Shown: positions 42,238-50,068 of the stretch, piece after piece | Layout: each line of letters starts with the position of its first letter | Position numbering within the stretch: the stretch's first letter is position 1 | Assembly: GCF_031987975.1 (NCBI RefSeq) | Contig: NZ_DALZYX010000002.1 | Coordinates: 248,001-312,000, forward strand | Length of the DNA stretch: 64,000 bases | DNA from: Pseudescherichia sp031987975 | GTDB taxonomy: Bacteria; Pseudomonadota; Gammaproteobacteria; Enterobacterales; Enterobacteriaceae | Reading direction: 5' to 3' | Notes under the pieces: generated by a model | The model's input: only the letters and a program-made list of their open reading frames with translations | The model's database searches: none | Told to the model about the DNA's origin: nothing | Made by a program: the position numbers and the translations under genes

Positions 42238-44112
42238 TTAAGAAACCAGCAGCTGGTTCATGCGGCGGATAAACTGGTTAGGATCCTCCAGCGTGCCGCG
42301 CTCGGCAAACAGAGCCTGATCCAGCAGCAGCTCAACCCATGCTTTGAACTGCGCTTCGTCCTGGATATCCGCAGTGCGTTTCACCAGAACGTGGTCCGGA
42401 TTAAGCTCAAAGATGTACTTCACTTCCGGCACGGCCTGGCCCGCAGCGGCAAACAGCTTCGCCATCTGGGTGCTCATCTCGTCGTTGTCGGTAGTGACGA
42501 TCGCCGGCGTATCGGTCAGGCGGTGGGTAAAGCGCACCTCTTTCACGCGCTCGCCCAGCAGGGTTTTCACGCGCTCAACGAACGGCTCCAGGGCTTTTTC
42601 AGCCTCTTTCGCGCTCTCGTCTACCTCGTCGTTCAGCTTATCCAGCGACTCATCGGCTTTCGCCACGGACTGGAAAGATTTGCCGTCGAACTCGGTGAGA
42701 TAGCTCATCATCCACTCGTCGATGCGATCGGAGAGCAGCAGCACTTCAATGCCTTTCTTACGCAGCAGTTCAAGATGCGGGCTGCTCTTCGCGGCGGCGT
42801 AGCTGTCGGCGGTGATGTAGTAGATCTTCTCCTGGCCCTCTTTCATGCGGGAGACGTAGTCTGCCAGCGCCACCGTCTGCTCGGAAGAGTCGGTGTGGGT
42901 AGAGGCGAAGCGCAGCAGTTTGGCGATCGCTTCCATGTTGGCGCTATCTTCCGCCGGACCCTCTTTCAGCGCCAGGCCAAACTGTTTCCAGAAGCCCTGG
43001 TACTTCTCGGCATCATCCTTCGCCAGCTTGTCGAGCATCTGCAATGCGCGCTTGGTCAGGGCACTACGCAGGTTACGGGTGACGGAGCTGTCCTGCAGGA
43101 TCTCACGGGAGACGTTCAGCGGCAGATCGTTGGAATCAATCAGGCCACGCACAAAGCGCAGGTAGTTCGGCATGAACTGCTCGGCCTCGTCCATGATGAA
43201 GACGCGCTGCACGTAGAGCTTCAGGCCATGCTTGTGATCGCGGTTCCACATATCCCACGGTGCCTGGGCCGGAATGTAGAGCAGGCTGGTGTACTCCTGC
43301 TTGCCCTCTACGCGGTTGTGGCTCCAGGCCAGCGGATCGGTAAAGTCATGGGCAATGTGCTTATAGAACTCTTTGTATTCGTCGTCGTTGATTTCAGACT
43401 TGCTGCGGGTCCAGAGTGCCTGGGCCTTGTTGATCTTCTCCCAGCTGATAACGGTTTCGCCATCCTGCTCTTCATGCTTCTCGATCTCTACCGGCAGCGC
43501 GATATGATCGGAGTATTTGCTGATGATGGAGCGAACGCGCCAGTCGTTGAGGAAGTCATCTTCGCCTTCGCGCAGGTGCAGGGTGATCTCGGTTCCGCGA
43601 TCCTCTTTGGTGATATCGGCAACGGTGTAGTCGCCCTCGCCTGCGGATTCCCAGAACACGCCATTCTCTGCGCTGTCGCCCGCGGCTCGGGTGCGCACGG
43701 TGACTTTATCGGCAACGATAAACGCCGAATAGAAGCCGACGCCGAACTGGCCGATCAGCTGGCTATCTTTCGCCTGGTCGGAGCCCATCGACTGTAAAAA
43801 TGCTTTAGTACCGGATTTAGCAATCGTACCCAGATGGTCAATCACTTCGTCGCGGTTCATACCAATACCGTTGTCGGCAATGGTCAGAGTACGCTTCTCT
43901 TTATCAAAGGAGACGCGCACGCGTAGCTCACCGTCACCCTCGTACAGCTCGGGTTTTGACAACGCACGGAAACGCAGCTTGTCTGCCGCATCCGAGGCGT
44001 TAGAGATAAGCTCACGCAGGAAGATCTCTTTGTTGGAGTAGAGAGAATGGATCATCAGATGCAGAAGCTGTTTTACTTCTGACTGGAAGCCGCGTGTTTC
44101 TTGTCCTTTCAT
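42238..44112 (-). CDS. htpG: Hsp90 chaperone HtpG
   Basis: Bacterial Hsp90, a dimeric ATP-dependent chaperone of 624 residues, the E. coli length. The GHKL ATP-binding domain contains ELISNASDAADKLRF, the DNGIGMNRDEV motif, and GQFGVGFYSAF. The middle domain includes the catalytic-loop Arg in NVSREILQDS. The C-terminal dimerisation domain ends without the eukaryotic MEEVD tail. A heat-shock promoter is expected upstream, between it and recR, but I did not identify one with confidence. Confidence 0.97.
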   Translation of the reverse strand: MKGQETRGFQSEVKQLLHLMIHSLYSNKEIFLRELISNASDAADKLRFRALSKPELYEGDGELRVRVSFDKEKRTLTIADNGIGMNRDEVIDHLGTIAKSGTKAFLQSMGSDQAKDSQLIGQFGVGFYSAFIVADKVTVRTRAAGDSAENGVFWESAGEGDYTVADITKEDRGTEITLHLREGEDDFLNDWRVRSIISKYSDHIALPVEIEKHEEQDGETVISWEKINKAQALWTRSKSEINDDEYKEFYKHIAHDFTDPLAWSHNRVEGKQEYTSLLYIPAQAPWDMWNRDHKHGLKLYVQRVFIMDEAEQFMPNYLRFVRGLIDSNDLPLNVSREILQDSSVTRNLRSALTKRALQMLDKLAKDDAEKYQGFWKQFGLALKEGPAEDSANMEAIAKLLRFASTHTDSSEQTVALADYVSRMKEGQEKIYYITADSYAAAKSSPHLELLRKKGIEVLLLSDRIDEWMMSYLTEFDGKSFQSVAKADESLDKLNDEVDESAKEAEKALEPFVERVKTLLGERVKEVRFTHRLTDTPAIVTTDNDEMSTQMAKLFAAAGQAVPEVKYIFELNPDHVLVKRTADIQDEAQFKAWVELLLDQALFAERGTLEDPNQFIRRMNQLLVS

Positions 44113-44181
44113 CGAAAAAATACCTCAACAATGCCATTTGGTGTTGAGGGGAAGATGGGGATATGGCGAAAGGATTTCAAG

Positions 44182-44203
44182 CGGGGGCAGAAAAATGCCC
44201 CCG
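44182..44203. repeat. Stem-loop between recR and htpG
   Basis: CGGGGGCA / TGCCCCCG with a 6-base loop starts 6 bases past the recR stop. The T-run is on the forward side (TTTTTT 44204-44209), so it is not a standard terminator for recR, which reads the other way. On the reverse strand the stem is preceded by A6. It may still act as a 3'-end stabilising stem. Confidence 0.55.
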
Positions 44204-44208
44204 TTTTT

Positions 44209-44817
44209 TCACGAAATGCGGATCTTGTGGCGTCCGGCCAGCGAGTGGGAGAGCGTTGTGCCGTCGACCATCTCCAGCTCGCCGCCCACCGGCACACCGT
44301 GGGCGATGCGGCTGGCATCAACGCCATACTGCCCGCACAGCTCGGCGATGTAGTTGGCGGTCGCCTCCCCTTCCACCGTGGGGTTGGTGGCGAGGATCAC
44401 CTCTTTTAACTGCTCACGCTCCAGCCGCTGCTCCAGCCGGTCGAGACCGATATCGTTCGGGCCGATGCCGTCGAGGGGTGACAGGTGCCCCATCAGCACG
44501 AAGTAGCGGCCGGAGAACTGCCCGGTCTGCTCAATGGCGTAGATGTCCGCTGGACTCTCTACCACGCAGATCTGACCGTTCTCCTGACGACGCGGGTTCG
44601 AGCAGATGTTACACACCTCCTGCTCGGTGAAGGTACGGCAGTCGGCACAGTGGCCAATCTCCGACATCGCCCGCGTCAGGGCCTGGGCAAGGCGCATTCC
44701 GCCGCTGCGATCGCGCTGCAGGAGCGTAAAGGCCATGCGCTGCGCCGATTTCGGGCCAACGCCCGGCAGGCAGCGCAGGGCTTCCATAAGCTGCGTCAGC
44801 AGCGGACTGGTCTGCAT
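44209..44817 (-). CDS. recR: Recombination mediator RecR
   Basis: RecR forms RecFOR with RecF and RecO to load RecA on SSB-coated gaps. It has 202 residues (E. coli 201). An N-terminal helix-hairpin-helix (LRCLPGVGPKSAQRMA) is followed by a four-Cys zinc finger (CADC...CNIC near 57-72) and a Toprim domain (CVVESPADIYAIE, then GHLSPLDGIGP). In E. coli it directly follows ybaB in the dnaX-ybaB-recR operon; here a toxin-antitoxin pair separates them, so its transcription must read through or start anew. Confidence 0.96.
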   Translation of the reverse strand: MQTSPLLTQLMEALRCLPGVGPKSAQRMAFTLLQRDRSGGMRLAQALTRAMSEIGHCADCRTFTEQEVCNICSNPRRQENGQICVVESPADIYAIEQTGQFSGRYFVLMGHLSPLDGIGPNDIGLDRLEQRLEREQLKEVILATNPTVEGEATANYIAELCGQYGVDASRIAHGVPVGGELEMVDGTTLSHSLAGRHKIRIS

Positions 44818-44925
44818 TAGAACGGCCCCTTACAATATTTAAAATTAAACATATCAATCACTTAAAATAATTTATTCGATATTGAATCTTAATGGAGCCT
44901 GAGAGCTGACGGAAAGTCTCGACGC

Positions 44926-45285
44926 TTACTGACCCACCAGACTTTCAAGAGGAATACCAAATTGAGCATGAAGCTTTCTAATCATAGGCAACGTTAAATT
45001 ACGTTTACGATTAAGAATTTCATAGACGCGATTAGATTTCCCTATTGCAGACTCTAGATCGCCAACGCTTAACCCCTGCTGTTCCATTCTGAATTTAATC
45101 GCTTCAATGGGATCGGGCGGAGCGATAGCGTGATGCTTCTTCTCATACTCTTCTATAAGAAGGCACATCACTTCAAAAAAATCCCCTTCCGGTGTATTCA
45201 TCAAGGGTTCGTCATCGAACATGGGTGCCACAGCTCTTAAAGCAGCTTCGTAATCCTGTTCATTTTTGATGAGTTTAATTTGCAT
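44926..45285 (-). CDS. higA: HigA-type antitoxin
   Basis: 119 residues with a C-terminal Xre/HigA helix-turn-helix (RMEQQGLSVGDLESAIGKSNRVYEILN, about residues 66-92). The acidic N-terminal half would contact the toxin. It is expected to neutralise the upstream toxin and repress the operon through the palindromes before higB. SD GGGG overlaps the last codons of higB, giving a 5-base gap and coupled translation. Toxin-first order is characteristic of HigBA systems. The pair sits inside the conserved ybaB-recR operon. Confidence 0.82.
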   Translation of the reverse strand: MQIKLIKNEQDYEAALRAVAPMFDDEPLMNTPEGDFFEVMCLLIEEYEKKHHAIAPPDPIEAIKFRMEQQGLSVGDLESAIGKSNRVYEILNRKRNLTLPMIRKLHAQFGIPLESLVGQ

Positions 45286-45290
45286 CTTAC

Positions 45291-45593
45291 TTACCCCCGT
45301 TCAACACTTTCAGCATTGATGGCATTGTACTCTTTATGTGTTCCGATAAATTTCACGTATACCCATCCGCGCAGATAGGCAATGGAGACGATTAAGCGGT
45401 AATCGTTTCCCTTAATGTTAAAAACTACCCGCCTGTTTTTAAGAATGCTGGCGTTTCGGTACTGGGCCTTAATATCGGCTGGCGTTTTCCATTCAGCCTG
45501 CAAAACTTCATCATGCCACGCTTTAAGCGACTGCTCTGCATCAGGGTGTACCGCCCAAAACTCCTTCAGCGTTTTAACGGATATGATTTTCAT
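45291..45593 (-). CDS. higB: HigB-type mRNA interferase toxin
   Basis: A 100-residue basic protein of the RelE/HigB superfamily. It contains KEFWAVHPDAEQSLKAWH near the N-terminus, NRRVVFNIKGNDYRLIVSIAY (the central beta hairpin), and the C-terminal VYVKFIGTHKEYNAIN with the HKEY motif seen in E. coli HigB. Such toxins cleave mRNA on the ribosome. Two inverted repeats lie upstream of its start. Toxin activity is inferred from family resemblance. Confidence 0.85.
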   Translation of the reverse strand: MKIISVKTLKEFWAVHPDAEQSLKAWHDEVLQAEWKTPADIKAQYRNASILKNRRVVFNIKGNDYRLIVSIAYLRGWVYVKFIGTHKEYNAINAESVERG

Positions 45594-45604
45594 AGCACCA
45601 CTCT

Positions 45605-45647
45605 AGTCCCATCATGGGACTTTAGCAAATGATATCCCATTATGGGA
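45605..45647. promoter_or_regulatory. Twin operators of the HigBA-type operon
   Basis: AGTCCCAT-C-ATGGGACT (45605-45621) and TCCCAT-T-ATGGGA (45635-45647) are near-identical palindromes centred 28 bp apart, 12 bases upstream of the toxin start. Paired palindromes of this kind are typical HigA or HigB-HigA binding sites for autorepression. Confidence 0.8.
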
Positions 45648-45715
45648 CTAAGAGAACAACGGAAATGAGTGGAGGTAGGGTAGTTAAAACTGACTGATTT
45701 TGATTCACTTATGAT

Positions 45716-45775
45716 GCGCTACGCTCACTCTCAAGATCTGCCTTGCTGACAGGATCGTTTGAGATCGCGTAGCGC
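45716..45775. repeat. Inverted repeat between ybaB and higB
   Basis: GCGCTACGC (45716-45724) and GCGTAGCGC (45767-45775) are perfect 9-bp inverted repeats 42 bases apart, just downstream of ybaB. This may be a terminator-like structure ending the dnaX-ybaB transcript or a boundary of the inserted toxin-antitoxin segment. Confidence 0.4.
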
Positions 45776-45801
45776 TGATAATGGCTAGCTGCGCAAAGCC
45801 A

Positions 45802-46134
45802 TTAGAATGGCATCTTAAAGCCCGGCGGCAGCTGCATACCGGAGGAGACGCCTGCCATCTTCTCTTTCTGGGTCTCTTCGATACGGCGCGCCGCATCGTT
45901 GAAGGCCGCAGCAACGAGATCTTCCAGCATATCTTTATCGTCTTCCAGCAGGCTTGGGTCGATCTCCACGCGACGGCAGTTGTGCGCACCGTTGATGGTG
46001 ACCTTCACCAGACCGGCACCGGACTCACCGGTCACTTCCAGCTTCGCAATCTCTTCCTGCATCTGCTGCATCTTCTCTTGCATCTGCTGGGCCTGCTTCA
46101 TCAGGTTACCCAGACCGCCTTTACCACCAAACAT
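45802..46134 (-). CDS. ybaB: Nucleoid-associated protein YbaB/EbfC
   Basis: A small DNA-binding dimer of 110 residues (E. coli 109; one extra Gly in MFGGKGG). The long N-terminal helix NLMKQAQQMQEKMQQMQEEIAKLEV and the core GLVKVTINGAHNCRRVEIDPSL are highly conserved. It binds DNA as a dimer and is usually cotranscribed with dnaX and recR. It follows dnaX by 53 bases. Downstream continuity into recR is broken by the toxin-antitoxin insertion. Confidence 0.95.
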   Translation of the reverse strand: MFGGKGGLGNLMKQAQQMQEKMQQMQEEIAKLEVTGESGAGLVKVTINGAHNCRRVEIDPSLLEDDKDMLEDLVAAAFNDAARRIEETQKEKMAGVSSGMQLPPGFKMPF

Positions 46135-46187
46135 AGGCTTCTCTCTTCATTCACGTTAAAAATGACAACCGTAAGTCAAACTTACGA

Positions 46188-48116
46188 TCAAATAGGGCGA
46201 ATGCTCTCTTCATCCAGATCCGCATCGAAAAACCGCTGCAGGGTCTGAATGTTGCTATCCGCAATAATCGACTCACGCGCCTGCGCAAGCATCTCTTCGT
46301 AAATCGCCTGACGCCACTCCAACGGAGTGCGCATCGCGGGATTATCATCTTCAATGATAGACACTTCAACCGCCGAACCGTGCAGGGTATTAAGCGCCTC
46401 ACCTAAAACTTTTAACGTCCCAGCCGAATTAAGGTGCCGCTGGGTGGTGCGCAGGTGCAGACAGATGCGGCTGCCGTCCTGCTCCTTCCACGCGTTAAGC
46501 GCCACCTGCTCAACCAGTTTAGGCAGGCTGAGCCGACTCACCTCTGCCGCCCACGGATCGCGGGCTATAGCCTCTTCAGCCAGCTTTTGCGCCAGCTCCG
46601 GCGTGCGCTCATGCTCAAGGGCTTTCTTCAGCGCCTTCGGCGTAGCCACCACCTCTTTTACCTCTTCGGTAACCAGGGTGGTCTTCCAGCGGTAGGCCTC
46701 TTTTTTTACCGGCGCCTGCTCGCTGGCAGCGGCAGCCGGGCGCGCCTGGACGCGTTCGGTAACCGATGCCAGCCGCTCAAGCGCGGCGTTATTCACCGGC
46801 CGCGTGCGGGTTGCCGCTGCCGGTTCACTCTTTTTTGCTTTGGTCGCTCCCTGAGCACGCTGCAGCTGGCTGCGGGCGGCCAGCACCTGGCTGGTGGTGT
46901 CCGACAGAGGCGCATCGCTACGCGGCGGCGCGGCGGGGGGCGATGGCGGCACCTGCTCTGGGGTCAGCACCGCCGTCGGTGCGACCGGGGAGAAGTCCTG
47001 CGCCGGCACGCTCGGCTCCGGCAGCGGCATACGCGGATGGAACGCCAGCGCACGCAGCAGGGTCATCTCGATGCCCATCCGCCTGTCCGGCGCAAACGGC
47101 AGCTCTTTACGGCCAATCAGCATCGTCTGGTAGTAGAGCTGAACGTCGCCCGGCGGCACGGTGCGTGCCAGCTCGCGCAGGCGCTGCTCAATAGCGGCCA
47201 TATCGCTGCCGAGCGCGGAGGGAGAGAGCTGTACCATGGCGATACGGTGCAGCAGAGTCTGCATTTCAACCAGCAGCGCCTCCCACTCTACGCCGCGGGC
47301 GGCAGCCTCGTTGACCAGCGACATGACGCGTTCGCCGTTGGCCTCCACCAGCGCCTCAATCAGCGACAGCGCCTGATCGTCGTCCAGCGTGCCGAGCATC
47401 TGGCTCACCGCCTGGGCAGTGAGCTGACCGTCGCCGCTGGCAATCGCCTGATCGGTCAGGCTAAGGGCGTCGCGCAGGCTGCCGTCGGCGGCGCGGGCCA
47501 GCAGCTGCAGAGCGCGCGGCTCGTGATGGATCTTCTCTTCGTCGAGAATATGCTCAAGCTGCTGGCGGATCTGATCCACGTCCAGCGCCTTAAGATGAAA
47601 TTGCAGGCAACGGGAGAGAATAGTCACCGGCAGCTTCTGCGGATCGGTGGTCGCCAGCAGGAACTTCACGTGTGCTGGCGGCTCCTCAAGGGTCTTCAGC
47701 AGGGCGTTGAAGCTGTGGCGCGACAGCATATGCACTTCGTCTATCAAGTAGACTTTGAAGCGGCCGCGGGCCGGTGCATACTGGACGTTATCCAGCAGAT
47801 CGCGGGTATCCTCAACTTTAGTACGCGAGGCGGCATCGATCTCAATCAGATCGACAAAGCGTCCCTGCTCGATTTCGCGGCAGTTGTCGCACACGCCGCA
47901 CGGCGTCGCGGTGATGCCGGTTTCGCAGTTCAGCCCCTTCGCCAGCAAACGGGCAATAGAGGTTTTTCCGACGCCGCGGGTGCCGGAAAAGAGGTACGCA
48001 TGGTGAATGCGTCCTAACGATAAGCCGTTCGCCAGTGCAGTCAGCACATGCTCCTGACCGACGACGTCAGCAAAAGTTTGTGGTCGCCACTTACGGGCTA
48101 AGACCTGATAACTCAT
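46188..48116 (-). CDS. dnaX: DNA polymerase III tau subunit
   Basis: DnaX makes the tau subunit of the clamp loader, linking polymerase cores and DnaB. Full length is 642 residues (E. coli 643). Features in order are RFC signature RPQTFADVVGQEHV, Walker A GTRGVGKTS, a zinc site including CGVCDNC, Walker B and DEVHMLSRHSFN, the SRC motif LSRCLQF, then a Pro/Ala-rich hinge (about 365-430) and the tau-specific C-terminal domains. A frameshift signal near codon 429 yields gamma. Confidence 0.97.
   Translation of the reverse strand: MSYQVLARKWRPQTFADVVGQEHVLTALANGLSLGRIHHAYLFSGTRGVGKTSIARLLAKGLNCETGITATPCGVCDNCREIEQGRFVDLIEIDAASRTKVEDTRDLLDNVQYAPARGRFKVYLIDEVHMLSRHSFNALLKTLEEPPAHVKFLLATTDPQKLPVTILSRCLQFHLKALDVDQIRQQLEHILDEEKIHHEPRALQLLARAADGSLRDALSLTDQAIASGDGQLTAQAVSQMLGTLDDDQALSLIEALVEANGERVMSLVNEAAARGVEWEALLVEMQTLLHRIAMVQLSPSALGSDMAAIEQRLRELARTVPPGDVQLYYQTMLIGRKELPFAPDRRMGIEMTLLRALAFHPRMPLPEPSVPAQDFSPVAPTAVLTPEQVPPSPPAAPPRSDAPLSDTTSQVLAARSQLQRAQGATKAKKSEPAAATRTRPVNNAALERLASVTERVQARPAAAASEQAPVKKEAYRWKTTLVTEEVKEVVATPKALKKALEHERTPELAQKLAEEAIARDPWAAEVSRLSLPKLVEQVALNAWKEQDGSRICLHLRTTQRHLNSAGTLKVLGEALNTLHGSAVEVSIIEDDNPAMRTPLEWRQAIYEEMLAQARESIIADSNIQTLQRFFDADLDEESIRPI
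46825..46836 (-). other. dnaX: dnaX programmed -1 frameshift site (gamma subunit)
   Basis: On the reverse strand the slippery heptamer AAAAAAG (46836-46830) is in phase A AAA AAG. After a -1 slip one Glu codon is read and translation stops at TGA (46827-46825), giving a gamma subunit of about 430 residues. An SD-like AGGGAG about ten bases upstream and a downstream ACCGGC/GCCGGT stem are the stimulators known from E. coli. Confidence 0.88.
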
Positions 48117-48210
48117 GGGCAGGCTCTGGAACGCTGGAAGGTGGATATACGAGGGGCAATGCTACCACAGCCTCGCCCTAACAGCGAGACTGTGTACTGA
48201 CGGATGGCGA

Positions 48211-48762
48211 TCAGTGGCCCGGGAACGGGACCAGGCTGTAGCAGGTGATACCCTGCTTCACGAGACGCTCTTCGCCACCGATATCAAACAGGTTGATAAT
48301 AAAGGCAGCGTCGGTGACTTCCCCACCCAGGCGGCGGATCAGCTTAACGGTAGCTTCAATAGTGCCGCCGGTTGCCAGCAGATCGTCTACCACCAGCACT
48401 TTATCGCCTGGCTTGATGGCATCAACGTGGATCTCTAACTGGTCGGTGCCGTACTCCAGCTCGTAGCTCTCGGCGATAGTTTCACGCGGCAGCTTGCGCG
48501 GCTTACGCACCGGCACAAAGCCAACACCCAGCGCCAGGGCCACCGGCGCACCGAACAGGAAGCCACGGGCTTCTGTCCCGACGACTTTGGTAATGCCTGC
48601 GTCTTTGAAACGCGCGACCAGCAGTTCAATGCTGAGAGCATACGCTTTCGGATCTTCCAGCAAACTGGTGACATCCCGGAACAGGATCCCCGGTTTTGGA
48701 TAGTCCTGGATGCTTTTAATGCTGTCTTTTAAATACTCAAGCTGCTGAGCAGTTGCTGTCAT
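48211..48762 (-). CDS. apt: Adenine phosphoribosyltransferase
   Basis: Apt salvages adenine to AMP with PRPP. Starting at the ATG at 48762 gives 183 residues and the E. coli N-terminus MTATAQQLEYLK; an 11-codon extension upstream is not supported. The PRPP-binding motif VLVVDDLLATGGT is near residue 122, and FRDVTSLLED plus GTEARGFLFGAPVA mark type I PRTases. It lies upstream of dnaX on the same strand, with a gap of about 94 bases. Confidence 0.96.
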   Translation of the reverse strand: MTATAQQLEYLKDSIKSIQDYPKPGILFRDVTSLLEDPKAYALSIELLVARFKDAGITKVVGTEARGFLFGAPVALALGVGFVPVRKPRKLPRETIAESYELEYGTDQLEIHVDAIKPGDKVLVVDDLLATGGTIEATVKLIRRLGGEVTDAAFIINLFDIGGEERLVKQGITCYSLVPFPGH

Positions 48763-48911
48763 GGTTTTTTGCCTGCTAGAAACGGTCATACTCACTGCAC
48801 GCTTTACGGGGCCATGTAACTATTGTTTAACATTTAACCAAGCGTGCCCGTGCTCGAAAACGGTCGAATGTACTGGCAGAACGGGACAAATGCAATAAGC
48901 TTGAGTGCGCT

Positions 48912-49289
48912 TCACTGCTTTTGTTGCTTTTCATCAACCACCGGGATGCGCCACATAAAGAGTAGCAGGCAGGCGAGGATCGCCAGCAGCAGAAAACGTA
49001 CCCACATGAGCTTAACCAGCCATAATGAGATCGCGAACGTCAATATGATAACCGCGATGGCCCGGGGCTTTGCGCCCGGCGGCATGGCACGATACTGCTG
49101 CCAGTGGCGAAGATAGCCGCCAAACCAGGAGCGATAGAGCAACCAGGCGTGAAATCGCGGTGACGAGCGGGCAAAGCACCAGGCGGCTAAAAGAATGAAA
49201 GGCGTCGTAGGCAGTACCGGCAGTACCACGCCGAGCGTGCCGAGCGCAACCGCCAGCCAGCCGGTGATAATTAACAGAGTACGTTGCAT
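48912..49289 (-). CDS. ybaN: DUF454 inner-membrane protein YbaN
   Basis: A 125-residue protein, the E. coli YbaN length, with membrane helices at about residues 5-40 and two near 75-115. The DUF454 signature GVVLPVLPTTPFILLAAWCFARSS is intact, as is FHAWLLYRSWFGGYLRHW. Function is unknown. It is divergent from priC, with their starts less than 70 bases apart. Confidence 0.92.
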   Translation of the reverse strand: MQRTLLIITGWLAVALGTLGVVLPVLPTTPFILLAAWCFARSSPRFHAWLLYRSWFGGYLRHWQQYRAMPPGAKPRAIAVIILTFAISLWLVKLMWVRFLLLAILACLLLFMWRIPVVDEKQQKQ

Positions 49290-49356
49290 AATAGGATCGT
49301 TATCGGGCTTTTTTGGCTAATGTAACATAGCCCCGATGAATACAGGGGAAAGATTG

Positions 49357-49884
49357 TTGAAAACGGTTTTGCTTTTAGATTCGCTGGAGAAACAGCTCGC
49401 CTCCCTGCGCGAGCGGGCTGCGCCGCTGGCCCACCACGCCACCGTTAGCGCACGCTTTGACCGCCATCTGTTCCAGACCCGCAGCACCTTAATGCGTGCC
49501 TGCCTGGACGAGGCCGACCATAATCTGGCCGCCCTGCGTCATGCGGTTAATGCCGGACAGCAGCCGCAGGTGGCCTGGCTGGCGGAACATCTTTCGTCAC
49601 AGCTCGCCGCCCTTACCCGGGAGACGGCCACATGGTCGCTGAGGGAGTGGGACAGCGCCTCGCCAGCGGTGACCAAATGGCAGCGCCAGCGGCTACAGCA
49701 CCAGCAGTATGAGCGTCGCCTGCAGGAGATGAAACAGGCTCGCGAGCTGCTACTCGCCAGGGCCACCGGTTTTGAGGAGCAGCAAAATTTACAGCGAGAA
49801 GTGGTGGCGCTGGAGGGTAGGCTGGCCCGCTGTCGCCATGCGCTGGCGCGGATTGAAAACGTACTCGCCCGGTTAACCCGGTAA
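49357..49884 (+). CDS. priC: Primosomal replication protein N'' (PriC)
   Basis: PriC restarts stalled forks by loading DnaB at gapped forks, independently of PriA. Highly conserved with E. coli, for example SARFDRHLFQTR and QVAWLAEHL, and a C-terminal CRHALARIENVLARLTR. The TTG at 49357 gives exactly 175 residues, the E. coli length, with AGGGGA 8 bases upstream. The ATG at 49336 would add seven residues and place that SD inside the coding region, so TTG is preferred. ybaM follows 18 bases later. Confidence 0.9.
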   Translation: MKTVLLLDSLEKQLASLRERAAPLAHHATVSARFDRHLFQTRSTLMRACLDEADHNLAALRHAVNAGQQPQVAWLAEHLSSQLAALTRETATWSLREWDSASPAVTKWQRQRLQHQQYERRLQEMKQARELLLARATGFEEQQNLQREVVALEGRLARCRHALARIENVLARLTR

Positions 49885-49902
49885 TGAATTTCAGGAGTAA
49901 CT

Positions 49903-50061
49903 ATGTCGCTGGAAAATGCGCCGGAAGAGATCAAGCTGGCGGTGGATCTGATCATGCTGCTGGAGGAACATGCAATCGCGCCGGAGACGGTACTGAAGGC
50001 GCTGGAGATAGTAAAGCGGGACTTTGAGAAAAAAGTCCCGCTTCAGGATACGCGTTCTTAA
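49903..50061 (+). CDS. ybaM: Small protein YbaM (RsmS-like)
   Basis: A 52-residue protein starting MSLENAPEEIKLAVDLIMLL, collinear with E. coli YbaM (53 residues). SD CAGGAG lies 7 bases before the ATG. It is acidic and helical; the Pectobacterium homologue RsmS modulates secondary-metabolite and virulence regulation, but the mechanism is unclear. It is cotranscribed with priC, and its end converges on mscK 7 bases away. The last five residues differ from E. coli. Confidence 0.9.
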   Translation: MSLENAPEEIKLAVDLIMLLEEHAIAPETVLKALEIVKRDFEKKVPLQDTRS

Positions 50062-50068
50062 AAGCGCA

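Noticed and set aside
42391..43797. 468-codon open frame on the forward strand
   Set aside because: It lies wholly opposite htpG and has low-complexity Val/Leu/His-rich composition without motifs.
44182..44203. GC-rich hairpin as the recR terminator
   Set aside because: The T-run is on the wrong side for recR; only a forward transcript, for which there is no gene, would see a standard terminator.
46434..48017. 527-codon open frame on the forward strand
   Set aside because: It is the antisense shadow of dnaX, Arg/Gln/Leu-rich, with no RBS or domain.
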